NCBI RefSeq assembly: GCF_029227915.1
Contig: NC_079886.1
Span: 372,001 to 436,000 of the forward strand
From: Hydractinia symbiolongicarpus
Taxonomy: Eukaryota > Cnidaria > Hydrozoa > Anthoathecata > Hydractiniidae
Length of the DNA: 64,000 bases
Direction: 5' to 3'
How positions within the stretch are numbered: the stretch's first letter is position 1; the number at the start of each line of letters is the position of its first letter. Of this stretch, positions 1 through 10,725 are shown in pieces. The translations under genes were made by a program, and so were the position numbers. Below the pieces are notes generated by a model. That model had not been told where the DNA came from and made no database searches. It saw nothing but the letters and a program-made list of their open reading frames with translations.

Positions 1-902
1 ATTTCCCGTAAATCCGGTACTCGGCCCGTATAGTCAAAAGTATACAAAGAAAGTACTCAGGGAATAAACTCATTTCCCGAACAATTTTTTAAATTATTTT
101 TTCACCACTAAAACGCATGAGACTTGTAGTTTTTAAAAATGTTTTTATTTTTGATGAGACGCTAAATAAAAGAAGTTTAATCGCCGGCAAACGAAAACCG
201 ACGATTTCCCGTAAATCCCGTACTCGGACCGTATAGTCAAAAGTATACAAAGAAAGTACCCAGGGAGTAAACTCATTTCCCGAACGATTTTTTAAATTAT
301 TTTTTCACCACTAAAACGCATGAGACTTGTAGTTTTCAAAAATGTTTTCATTTTTAATGAGACGCTAAATAAAAGAAGTTTAATCGCCGGCAAACGAAAA
401 CCTGCGATTTCCCGTAAATCCCGGACTCGGCCCGTATAGTCAAAAGTATACAAAGAAAGTACCCAGGGAGTAAATTCTTTTCCCGAACGATTTTTTAAAT
501 TATTTCTTCACCACTAAAACGCATGCGACTTGTAGTTTTCAAAAATATTCTCATTTTTGATGAGACGCTGAATAAAAAAAGTTTAATCGCCGGCAAACGA
601 AAACCCGCGACTTCCCGTAAATCCCGTACTCGGCCCGTATAGGAAAAAGTACATAAAAAAAGTACCCAGGGAGTAAACTGACTTCCCGAATGATTTTTTA
701 AATTATTTTTTCACTACTAAAACGCATGAGACTTGTAGTTTTCAAAAAAAATTTTATTTTTGATAAGACGCTGAATAAAAGAAGTTTAATCGCTGGCAAA
801 CGAAAACCCGCGATTTCCCGTAAATCCGATACTCGGCCCGTATAGTCAGAAGTATACAAAGAAAGTACTCAAGGAGTAAACTCATTTCCCGAACGATTTT
901 TT
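1..902. repeat. Satellite block, type A and F monomers
   Basis: About four and a half monomers precede the large duplication. They run type A, A, A-like with TTCTTTTCCCG, then type F with ACATAAAAAAAG and CACTACTAAAAC, then a unit with AGTCAGAAG. The same order is found again from about 24.13 kb (offset about 24,133 bp, growing by about 390 bp where two extra units intervene) and from about 31.8 kb. One monomer has the local change GTATAGGAAAAAG near 640, where paralogues have GTATAGTAAAAAG. No gene is present. Confidence 0.85.
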
Positions 903-1729
903 AAATTATTTTTTCACCACTAAAACGCATGAGACTTGTAGTTTTCAAAAATGTTTTCATCTTTGATGAGACGCTAAATAAAGAAGTGTAATCGCCGGCA
1001 AACGAAAACCCGCGATTTCCTGTAAATCCCTGGCTTGGCCCCTATAGTCGAATGTATACAAAGAAAGTACCCTGTGAGTAAACTCATTTTCAGAACGATT
1101 TTTTAAATTATTTTTTGACCACTAAAACGCATGAGACTTGTAGTTTTCCAAAATGTTTTCATTCTTGATGAGACTCTAAATAAAAGAAGTTTAATCGCCG
1201 GCAAACGAAAACCCGTGATTTCCCGTAAATCCCGGGCTTGGCCCGTATAGTTGAATGTATATAAAGAAAGTACCCTGTGAGTGAACTAATTTCCCGAACG
1301 ATTTTTTAAATTATTTTTTCACCACTAAAACGCATGAGACTTGTAGTTTTCAAAAATGTTTTCATTTTTGATGAGACGCTAAATAAAGAAGTGTAATCGC
1401 CGGCAAACGAAAACCCGCGATTTCCTGTAAATCCCTGGCTTGACCCCTATAGTCGAATGTATACAAAGAAAGTACCCTGTGAGTAAACTCATTTTCAGAA
1501 CGATTTTTTAAATTATTTTTTGACCACTAAAACGCATGAGACTTGTAGTTTTCCAAAATGTTTTCATTCTTGATGAGACTCTAAATAAAAGAAGTTTAAT
1601 CGCCGGCAAACGAAAACCCGTGATTTCCCGTAAATCCCGGGCTTGGCCCGTATAGTTGAATGTATATAAAGAAAGTACCCTGTGAGTGAACTAATTTCCC
1701 GAACGATTTTTTAAATTATTTTTTCACCA
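882..1729. repeat. 405-bp dimer tandem duplication
   Basis: A pair of monomers (one with AAATAAAGAAGTG, one with CTTGATGAGACTC) at about 882-1324 is repeated at about 1287-1729 with an offset of 405 bp. I see two differences: C961 against T1366 and G1038 against A1443. The match ends at C1325 against T1730. The event is copied again inside the 6,777-bp duplicate at about 7680-8506, so it is older than that duplication. Confidence 0.88.
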
Positions 1730-1821
1730 TTAAAACGCATGAGATTTGTAGTTTTCAAAAATGTTTTCATTTTTGATGAGACGCTGAATAAAAGAAGTTT
1801 AATCGCCGGCAAACGAAAACC

Positions 1822-2009
1822 TGCGATTTAACGTAAATCTCGTACTCGGCCCGTATAGTCGAATGTATATAAAGAAAGTACCCAGGGAGTAAACTCATTT
1901 CGCGAACGATTTTTTAAATTATTTTTCCACCACTAAAACGCATGAGACTTGTAGTTTTTAAAAATGTTTTTATTTTTGATGAGACGCTGAATAAAAAAAG
2001 TTTAATCGC
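1822..2009 (+). repeat. 188-bp short monomer (type D, loop-deletion variant)
   Basis: This unit is the first of about 30 that lack 15 bp near the end, so that AATCGCC runs straight into GCGATTTCC. The deletion joins fall at about 2011, 3262, 6587, 6978, 8788, 10039, 13364, 13755, 17497, 19309, 19700, 24131, 24725, 26736, 31587, 33594, 35202, 38228, 40040, 43472, 46297, 47297, 50728, 51524, 53132, 56361, 57967, 59979, 61588 and 63196. Most copies share other type D marks (TTTTCCACC, GATAAGACG, often GTATATAAAG), which points to one deletion event that was later amplified. The removed bases are the loop between the inverted arms AATCGC and GCGATT. The copies at 38228 and 40040 read GCCGTGATT, a substitution linking those two. 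Confidence 0.9.
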
Positions 2010-2651
2010 CGCGATTTCCCGTAAGTCCGGTACTCGGCCCGTATAGTCAAAAGTATACAAAGAAAGTACTCGGGGAGTAAACTCATTTCCCGAACGATTT
2101 TTTAAATTATTTTTTCACCACTAAAACGCATGAGACTTGCAGTTTTCAAAAATGTTTTTATTTTTGATGAGACGCTAAATAAAAGAAGTTTAATCGCCGC
2201 CAAACGAAAACCGACGATTTCCCGTAAATCCCGTACTCGGACCGTATAGTCAAAAGTATACAAAGAAAGTACCCAGGAAGTAAACTCATTTCCCGAACGA
2301 TTTTTTAAATTATTTTTTCACCGCTAAAACGCATGAGACTTGTAGTTTTCAAAAATGTTTTCATTTTTGATGAGACGCAAAATAAAAGAAGCTTAATCGC
2401 CGGCAAACGAAAACCCGCGATTTCCCGTAAATCCCGGACTCGGCCCGTATAGTCAAAAGTATACAAAGAAAGTACCCAGGGAGTAAATTCTTTTCCCGAA
2501 CGATTTTTTTTAATTATTTCTTCACCACTAAAACGCATGCGACTTGTAGTTTTCAAAAATAATCTCATTTTTGATGAGATGCTGAATAAAAAAAGTTTAA
2601 TCGCCGGCAAACGAAAACCCGCGATTTCCCGTAAATCCCGTACTCGGCCCG

Positions 2652-2698
2652 TATAGTCAAAAGTACATAAAAAAAGTACCTTGTGAGTATTCTCATTT
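2652..2698 (+). repeat. 47-bp partial monomer duplication
   Basis: The text TATAGTCAAAAGTA at 2652 starts again at 2699, after only 47 bp, so one unit has a duplicated fragment. The first part is type F-like (ACATAAAAAAAG) and passes through CTTGTGAGTATTCTC, which is otherwise a type B/C trait, before restarting as a normal type A unit. Confidence 0.88.
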
Positions 2699-2869
2699 TA
2701 TAGTCAAAAGTATACAAAGAAAGTACCCAGGGAGTAAACTCATTTCCCGAACGATTTTTTAAATTATTTTTTCACCACTAAAACGCATGAGACTTGTAGT
2801 TTTCAAAAAACTTTTCAGTTTTGATGAGACGCTAAATAAAAGAAGTTTAATCGCCGGCAAACAAAAACC

Positions 2870-3072
2870 CGCGATTTCCCGTAAATCCCGTACTCGGCCC
2901 GTATAGTCAAAAGTATACAAAGAAAGTACCCAGGGAGTAAACTCATTTCCCGAACGATTTTTTAAATTATTTTTTCACCACTAAAACGCATGAGACTTGT
3001 AGTTTTCAAAAATGTTTTCATTTTTGATGAGACGCTAAATAAAAGAAGTTTAATCGCCGGCAAACGAAAACC
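2870..3072 (+). repeat. Reference monomer (type A, 203 bp)
   Basis: This single unit matches the consensus I derived by eye and serves as the reference. It has 42 C and 33 G in 203 bases. Visible parts in order: three CCCGTA boxes at 2878, 2887 and 2898; the palindrome GTATAC at 2913; a second ATTTCCCG at 2945 (the first is at 2874); an AT-rich core around 2957-2975; ATGAGAC at 2990; a hairpin with 9-bp arms (TCAAAAATG and its complement, TTTT loop) at 3006-3027; a second ATGAGAC at 3027; AATAAA at 3038; and a GC-richer end with the palindrome GCCGGC. The length is not divisible by three, so no reading frame passes through successive units. The start point is arbitrary because the array is continuous. 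Confidence 0.95.
3006..3027. other. Conserved 9-bp-stem hairpin in the monomer
   Basis: TCAAAAATG and its exact reverse complement CATTTTTGA flank a TTTT loop, so either strand could form a 9-bp stem with a 4-base loop. ATGAGAC lies at 2990 and again at 3027, just outside or overlapping the stem. The same form is present in most type A and B units. Variants keep most of the symmetry (AAAAATG-TTTA-CATTTTT near 4915; CAAAAAT-ATTCTC-ATTTTTG near 4459), while the CCAAAATG with CATTCTTG form has mismatches. Cruciform formation is not shown by sequence. Confidence 0.6.
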
Positions 3073-3901
3073 TGCGATTTAACGTAAATCTCGTACTCGG
3101 CCCGTATAGTCGAATGTATATAAAGAAAGTACCCAGGGAGTAAACTCATTTCGCGAACGATTTTTTAAATTATTTTTCCACCACTAAAACGCATGAGACT
3201 TGTAGTTTTTAAAAATGTTTTTATTTTTGATGAGACGCTGAATAAAAAAAGTTTAATCGCCGCGATTTCCCGTAAGTCCGGTACTCGGCCCGTATAGTCA
3301 AAAGTATACAAAGAAAGTACTCGGGGAGTAAACTCATTTCCCGAACGATTTTTTAAATTATTTTTTCACCACTAAAACGCATGAGACTTGCAGTTTTCAA
3401 AAATGTTTTTATTTTTGATGAGACGCTAAATAAAAGAAGTTTAATCGCCGCCAAACAAAAACCGACGATTTCCCGTAAATCCCGTACTCGGACCGTATAG
3501 TCAAAAGTATACAAAGAAAGTACCCAGGAAGTAAACTCATTTCCCGAACGATTTTTTAAATTATTTTTTCACCACTAAAACGCATGAGACTTGTAGTTTT
3601 CAAAAATGTTTTCATTTTTGATGAGACGCTAAATAAAAGAAGTTTAATCGCCAGCAAACGAAAACCCGCGATTTCCCGTAAATCCCGGACTCGGCCCGTA
3701 TAGTCAAAAGTATACAAAGAAAGTACCCAGGGAGTAAATTCTTTTCCCGAACGATTTTTTAAATTATTTCTTCACCACTAAAACGCATGCGACTTGTAGT
3801 TTTCAAAAATAATCTCATTTTTGATGAGATGCTGAATAAAAAAAGTTTAATCGCCGGCAAACGAAAACCCGCGATTTCCCGTAAATCCCGTACTCGGCCC
3901 G

Positions 3902-3948
3902 TATAGTCAAAAGTACATAAAAAAAGTACCCTGTGAGTATTCTCATTT
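3902..3948 (+). repeat. 47-bp partial monomer duplication
   Basis: This is the same structure as at 2652, in the neighbouring 1.25-kb copy: TATAGTC at 3902 restarts at 3949. It reads CCCTGTGAGTATTC, where the first copy has CCTTGTGAGTATTC. Confidence 0.88.
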
Positions 3949-4312
3949 TATAGTCAAAAGTATACAAAGAAAGTACCCAGGGAGTAAACTCATTTCCGAA
4001 CGATTTTTTAAATTATTTTTTCACCACTAAAACGCATGAGACTTGTAGTTTTCAAAAAACTTTTCAGTTTTGATGAGACGCTAAATAAAAGAAGTTTAAT
4101 CGCCGGCAAACGAAAACCCGCGATTTCCCGTAAATCCCGTACTCGGCCCGTATAGTCAAAAGTATACAAAGAAAGTACCCAGGGAGTAAACTCATTTCCC
4201 GAACGATTTTTTGAATTATTTTTTCACCACTAAAACGCATGAGACTTGTAGTTTTCAAAAATGTTTTCATTTTTGATGAGACGCTAAATTGAAGAAGTTT
4301 AATCGCCGGCAA

Positions 4313-7300
4313 ACGAAAACCCGCGATTTCCCGTAAATCCTGGACTCGGCCCGTATAGTCAAAAGTATACAAAGAAAGTACCCAGGGAGTAAATTCATTT
4401 CCCGAACGATTTTTTAAATTATTTTTTCACCACTAAAACGCATGAGACTTGAAGTTTTCAAAAATATTCTCATTTTTGATGAGACGCTGAATAAAAGAAG
4501 TTTAATCGCCGGCAAACGAAAACCCGCGTTTTCTCGTAAATTCCGGGCTTAGCCCCTATAGTCGAATGTATACAAAGAAAGTACCCTGTGAGTATTCTCA
4601 TTTTATAGTCAAAAGTATACAAAGAAAGTACCCAGGGAGTAAACTCATTTCCCGAACGATTTTTTAAATTATTTTTTCACCACTAAAACGCATGAGACTT
4701 GTAGTTTTCAAAAATGTTCTCATTTTTGATGAGACGCTAAATAAAAGAAGTTTAATCGCCGGCAAACCAAAACCCGCGATTTCCCATAAATCCCGTACTC
4801 GGACCGTATAGTCAAAAGTATACAAAGAAAGTACCCAGGGAGTAAACTCATTTCCCGAACGATTTTTTAAATTATTTTTTCACCACTAAAACGCATGAGA
4901 CTTGTAGTATTAAAAAATGTTTACATTTTTGATGAGACGCCGAATGAAAGCAGTTTAATCGCCGGCAAACGAAAACCCGCGATTTCCCGTAAATCCGGTA
5001 CTCGGCCCGTATAGTCAAAAGTATACAAATAAAGTATTCAATGAGTAAATTCATTTTCCGAACGATTTTTCAAATTATTTTTTCACCACTAAAACGCATC
5101 AGACTTGCAGTTTTCAAAAATGTTTTCATTTTTGATAAGACGCTGAATAAAAGAAGTTTAATCGCCGGCAAACGAAAATCCGCGATTTCCCGTAAATCCG
5201 GTACTCGGCCCGTATAGTCAAAAGTATACAAAGAAAGTACCCAGGGAGTAAACTCATTTCCCGAACGATTTTTAAATTATTTTTTCACCACTAAAACGCA
5301 TGAGACTTGTAGTATTAAAAAATGTTTACATTTTTGATGAGACGCCGAATGAAAGCAGTTTAATCGCCGGCAAACGAAAACCCGCGATTTCCTGTAAATC
5401 CCGGGCTTGGCCCCTATAGTCGAATGTATACAAAGAAAGTACCCTGTGAGTAAACTCATTTTTAGAACGATTTTTCAAATTATTTTTTCACCACTAAAAC
5501 GCATGAGACTTGTAGTTTTCAAAAATGTTTTCATTTTTGATGAGACGCTAAATAAAAGAAGTTTAATCGTCGGCAAACGAAAACCCGCGAGTGCTCGTAA
5601 ATCCCGTACTCGGCCCCTATAGTCAAAAGTATACAAAGAAAGTACTCAAGGAGTAAACTCATTTCCCGAACGATTTTTTAAATTATTTTTTCACCACTAA
5701 AACGCATGAGACTTGTAGTTTTCAAAAATGTTTTTATTTTTGATGAGACTCTAGATAAAAGAAGTTTAATCGCCGGCAAACGAAAACCCGCGATTTCCCG
5801 TAAATCCCGTACTCGGCCCCTATAGTCAAAAGTATACAAAGAAAGTACCCAGGGAGTAAACTGATTTCCCGAATAAATTTTTAAAGTATTTTTTCACCAC
5901 TAAAACGCATGAGACTTGTAGTTTTCAAAAATGTTTTCATTTTTGATGAGACGCTGAATAAAAGAGGTTTAATCGCCGGCAAACGAAAACCCGCGATTTC
6001 CTGTAAATCCCGGGCTTGGCCCCTATAGTCGAATGTATACAAAGAAAGTACCCTGTGAGTAAACTCATTTTCAAAACGATTTTTCAAATTATTTTTTCAC
6101 CACTAAAACGCATGAGACTTGTAGTTTTCAAAAATGTTTTCATTTTTGATGAGACGCTAAATAAAAGAAGTTTAATCGGCGGCAAACGAAAACCTGCGAT
6201 TTCCCGTAAATCCCGTACTCGGCCCGTATAGTCAAAAGTATACAAAGAAAGTACCCAGGGAGTAAACTCATTTCCCGAACGATTTTTTAAATTATTTTTT
6301 CACCACTATAACGCATGAGACTTGTAGTTTTCAAAAATGTTTTCATTTTTGATGAGACGCTAAATAAAAGCAGTTTAATCGCCGGCAAACGAAAACCCGC
6401 GATTTCCCGTAAATCCCGTACTCGGCCCGTATAGTCGAATGTATATAAAGAAAGTACCCAGGGAGTAAACTCATTTCCCGAACGATTTTTTAAATTACTT
6501 TTCCACCACTAAAACGCATGAGACTTGTAGTTTTCAAAAATGTTTTTATTTTTGATAAGACGCTGAATAAAACAAGTTTAATCGCCGCGATTTCCCGTAA
6601 ATCCGGTACTCGGCCCGTATAGTCAAAAGTATACAAAGAAAGTACCCAGGGAGTAAATTCATTTCCCGAACGATTTTTTAAATTATTTTTTCACCACTAA
6701 AACGCATGAGACTTGTAGTTTTCAAAAATGTTTTCATTTTTGATGAGACGCTAAATAAAAGAAGTTTAATCGCCGGCAAACGAAAACCCGCGATTTCCCG
6801 TAAATCCCGTACTCGGCCCGTATAGTCAAAAGTATACAAAGAAAGTACCCAGGGAGTAAACTCATTTCCCGAACGATTTTTTAAATTACTTTTCCACCAC
6901 TAAAACTCATGAGACTTGTAGTTTTTAAAAATGTTTTTATTTTTAATAAGACGCTGAATAAAAGAAGTTTAATCGCCGCGATTTCCAGTAAATCCGGTAC
7001 TCGGCCCGTATAGTCAAAAGTATACAAAGAAAGTACCCAGGGAGTAAATTCATTTCCCGAACGATTTTTTAAATTATTTTTTCACCACTAAAACGCATGA
7101 GACTTGTAGTTTTCAAAAATATTCTCATTTTTGATGAGACGCTGAATAAAAGAAGTTTAATCGCCGGCAAACGAAAACCCGCGTTTTCCCGTAAATCCCG
7201 TACTCGGCCCGTATAGTCAAAAGTATACAAAAAAAGTACCCAGGGAGTAAACTGATTTCCCGAATGATTTTTTAAATTATTTTTTCACCACTAAAACGCA

Positions 7301-7679
7301 TGAGACTTGTAGTTTTCAAAAATGTTTTCATTTTTGATGAGACGCTGAATAAAAGAAGTTCAATCACCGGCAAACGAAAACCCGCGATTTTCTGTAAATC
7401 CCGGGCTTGGCCCCTATAGTCGAATGTATACAAAGAAAGTACCCTGTGAGTAAACTCATTTTCAGAACGATTTTTCAAATTATTTTTTCACCACTAAAAC
7501 GCATGAGACTTGTAGTTTTTAAAAATGTTTTCATTTTTGATGAGACGCTGAATAAAAGAAGTTTAATCGCCGGCAAACGAAAACCCGCGATTTCCTGTAA
7601 ATCCCGGGCTTGGCCCCTATAGTCGAATGTATACAAAGAAAGTACCCTGTGAGTAAACTCATTTTCAGAACGATTTTTC
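4313..7679. repeat. Satellite block, mixed A, D and first B monomers
   Basis: About 16 monomers. Units with the rare GTAGTATTAAAAAATG occur near 4905 and 5311. Type B units (CCCGGGCTTGG, CCCCTATAG, CTCATTTTCAGAACG) appear near 5400, 6010, 7400 and 7605. Type D short units end at 6587 and 6978. A GTTCAATCACCGG variant near 7358 marks a unit that recurs near 14135, 17878, 20088 and 27321. The block is repeated unchanged at 11090-14456. No gene is seen. Confidence 0.85.
4557..4603 (+). repeat. 47-bp partial monomer duplication on a type B unit
   Basis: TATAGTC at 4557 restarts at 4604. Here the fragment is type B (GTCGAATGTATACAAAG), unlike the type F fragments at 2652 and 3902, but the join CTCATTTTATAGTC is the same. 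This site may be the source from which the join spread. Confidence 0.87.
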
Positions 7680-9428
7680 AAATTATTTTTTCACCACTAA
7701 AACGCATGAGACTTGTAGTTTTCAAAAATGTTTTCATCTTTGATGAGACGCTAAATAAAGAAGTGTAATCGCCGGCAAACGAAAACCCGCGATTTCCTGT
7801 AAATCCCTGGCTTGGCCCCTATAGTCGAATGTATACAAAGAAAGTACCCTGTGAGTAAACTCATTTTCAGAACGATTTTTTAAATTATTTTTTGACCACT
7901 AAAACGCATGAGACTTGTAGTTTTCCAAAATGTTTTCATTCTTGATGAGACTCTAAATAAAAGAAGTTTAATCGCCGGCAAACGAAAACCCGTGATTTCC
8001 CGTAAATCCCGGGCTTGGCCCGTATAGTTGAATGTATATAAAGAAAGTACCCTGTGAGTGAACTAATTTCCCGAACGATTTTTTAAATTATTTTTTCACC
8101 ACTAAAACGCATGAGACTTGTAGTTTTCAAAAATGTTTTCATTTTTGATGAGACGCTAAATAAAGAAGTGTAATCGCCGGCAAACGAAAACCCGCGATTT
8201 CCTGTAAATCCCTGGCTTGACCCCTATAGTCGAATGTATACAAAGAAAGTACCCTGTGAGTAAACTCATTTTCAGAACGATTTTTTAAATTATTTTTTGA
8301 CCACTAAAACGCATGAGACTTGTAGTTTTCCAAAATGTTTTCATTCTTGATGAGACTCTAAATAAAAGAAGTTTAATCGCCGGCAAACGAAAACCCGTGA
8401 TTTCCCGTAAATCCCGGGCTTGGCCCGTATAGTTGAATGTATATAAAGAAAGTACCCTGTGAGTGAACTAATTTCCCGAACGATTTTTTAAATTATTTTT
8501 TCACCATTAAAACGCATGAGATTTGTAGTTTTCAAAAATGTTTTCATTTTTGATGAGACGCTGAATAAAAGAAGTTTAATCGCCGGCAAACGAAAACCTG
8601 CGATTTAACGTAAATCTCGTACTCGGCCCGTATAGTCGAATGTATATAAAGAAAGTACCCAGGGAGTAAACTCATTTCGCGAACGATTTTTTAAATTATT
8701 TTTCCACCACTAAAACGCATGAGACTTGTAGTTTTTAAAAATGTTTTTATTTTTGATGAGACGCTGAATAAAAAAAGTTTAATCGCCGCGATTTCCCGTA
8801 AGTCCGGTACTCGGCCCGTATAGTCAAAAGTATACAAAGAAAGTACTCGGGGAGTAAACTCATTTCCCGAACGATTTTTTAAATTATTTTTTCACCACTA
8901 AAACGCATGAGACTTGCAGTTTTCAAAAATGTTTTTATTTTTGATGAGACGCTAAATAAAAGAAGTTTAATCGCCGCCAAACGAAAACCGACGATTTCCC
9001 GTAAATCCCGTACTCGGACCGTATAGTCAAAAGTATACAAAGAAAGTACCCAGGAAGTAAACTCATTTCCCGAACGATTTTTTAAATTATTTTTTCACCG
9101 CTAAAACGCATGAGACTTGTAGTTTTCAAAAATGTTTTCATTTTTGATGAGACGCAAAATAAAAGAAGCTTAATCGCCGGCAAACGAAAACCCGCGATTT
9201 CCCGTAAATCCCGGACTCGGCCCGTATAGTCAAAAGTATACAAAGAAAGTACCCAGGGAGTAAATTCTTTTCCCGAACGATTTTTTTTAATTATTTCTTC
9301 ACCACTAAAACGCATGCGACTTGTAGTTTTCAAAAATAATCTCATTTTTGATGAGATGCTGAATAAAAAAAGTTTAATCGCCGGCAAACGAAAACCCGCG
9401 ATTTCCCGTAAATCCCGTACTCGGCCCG

Positions 9429-9475
9429 TATAGTCAAAAGTACATAAAAAAAGTACCTTGTGAGTATTCTCATTT
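9429..9475 (+). repeat. 47-bp partial monomer duplication
   Basis: This is the copy of the 2652 element inside the second 6,777-bp segment, identical by eye. Confidence 0.87.
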
Positions 9476-10678
9476 TATAGTCAAAAGTATACAAAGAAAG
9501 TACCCAGGGAGTAAACTCATTTCCCGAACGATTTTTTAAATTATTTTTTCACCACTAAAACGCATGAGACTTGTAGTTTTCAAAAAACTTTTCAGTTTTG
9601 ATGAGACGCTAAATAAAAGAAGTTTAATCGCCGGCAAACAAAAACCCGCGATTTCCCGTAAATCCCGTACTCGGCCCGTATAGTCAAAAGTATACAAAGA
9701 AAGTACCCAGGGAGTAAACTCATTTCCCGAACGATTTTTTAAATTATTTTTTCACCACTAAAACGCATGAGACTTGTAGTTTTCAAAAATGTTTTCATTT
9801 TTGATGAGACGCTAAATAAAAGAAGTTTAATCGCCGGCAAACGAAAACCTGCGATTTAACGTAAATCTCGTACTCGGCCCGTATAGTCGAATGTATATAA
9901 AGAAAGTACCCAGGGAGTAAACTCATTTCGCGAACGATTTTTTAAATTATTTTTCCACCACTAAAACGCATGAGACTTGTAGTTTTTAAAAATGTTTTTA
10001 TTTTTGATGAGACGCTGAATAAAAAAAGTTTAATCGCCGCGATTTCCCGTAAGTCCGGTACTCGGCCCGTATAGTCAAAAGTATACAAAGAAAGTACTCG
10101 GGGAGTAAACTCATTTCCCGAACGATTTTTTAAATTATTTTTTCACCACTAAAACGCATGAGACTTGCAGTTTTCAAAAATGTTTTTATTTTTGATGAGA
10201 CGCTAAATAAAAGAAGTTTAATCGCCGCCAAACAAAAACCGACGATTTCCCGTAAATCCCGTACTCGGACCGTATAGTCAAAAGTATACAAAGAAAGTAC
10301 CCAGGAAGTAAACTCATTTCCCGAACGATTTTTTAAATTATTTTTTCACCACTAAAACGCATGAGACTTGTAGTTTTCAAAAATGTTTTCATTTTTGATG
10401 AGACGCTAAATAAAAGAAGTTTAATCGCCAGCAAACGAAAACCCGCGATTTCCCGTAAATCCCGGACTCGGCCCGTATAGTCAAAAGTATACAAAGAAAG
10501 TACCCAGGGAGTAAATTCTTTTCCCGAACGATTTTTTAAATTATTTCTTCACCACTAAAACGCATGCGACTTGTAGTTTTCAAAAATAATCTCATTTTTG
10601 ATGAGATGCTGAATAAAAAAAGTTTAATCGCCGGCAAACGAAAACCCGCGATTTCCCGTAAATCCCGTACTCGGCCCG

Positions 10679-10725
10679 TATAGTCAAAAGTACATAAAAA
10701 AAGTACCCTGTGAGTATTCTCATTT
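10679..10725 (+). repeat. 47-bp partial monomer duplication
   Basis: This is the copy of the 3902 element inside the second 6,777-bp segment. Confidence 0.87.

Larger units (their letters stand above)
1801..4312. repeat. 1.25-kb six-monomer tandem duplication
   Basis: The segment beginning AACCTGCGATTTAACG at about 1818 recurs at about 3069 (offset 1,251 bp, drifting to 1,249 through two 1-bp indels). Both copies contain a 188-bp type D monomer, a type A with GACTTGCAG, a unit with TTCTTTTCCCG and a type F unit followed by a 47-bp partial repeat. Several substitutions separate them (for example CCGCTAAAACGC near 2321 against CCACTAAAACGC, and GCCGGCAAAC against GCCAGCAAAC near 3650). It is therefore older than the 6,777-bp event, which carries a second copy at about 8578-11089. 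Confidence 0.85.
903..7679. repeat. 6,777-bp tandem segmental duplication, copy 1
   Basis: From 903 onward each base I checked equals the base 6,777 positions later, up to 7737, where C7738 differs from T14515. On the left T902 differs from C7679. Private features occur in both copies: a run of eight T near 2505 and 9282, ACCTTGTGAGTATTC near 2678 and 9455, CATTTCCGAACG near 3989 and 10766, GAGTGCTCG near 5590 and 12367, and CACTATAACGC near 6304 and 13081. The unit is about 33 monomers and carries older nested duplications. An assembly artefact cannot be excluded from sequence alone. Confidence 0.93.

Noticed and set aside
3038-3043. AATAAA as a genuine polyadenylation signal
   Set aside because: It occurs in most of the monomers without a gene upstream, and no GT-rich element follows; it is kept only as part of a speculative transcription finding.
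2870-3072. tRNA-derived or SINE-like origin with Pol III A and B boxes
   Set aside because: I found no convincing B box (GGTTCGA-like) or A box at proper spacing, and no tRNA fold.
3050-3080. CENP-B box in the GC-richer end of the monomer (reverse strand, TTTTCGTTTGCCGGCG)
   Set aside because: Only TTCG and a few positions fit the required pattern; the central A and the CGGG block are missing, so the match is no better than chance.
4064-4372. Longest reading frame on the minus strand (102 codons), with similar frames of 60-101 codons recurring across the window
   Set aside because: Frames recur once per monomer wherever local variants lack stops, end within one to two units because 203 is not divisible by three, and show ordinary repeat variation with no codon-position bias. 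No recognisable domain is present.
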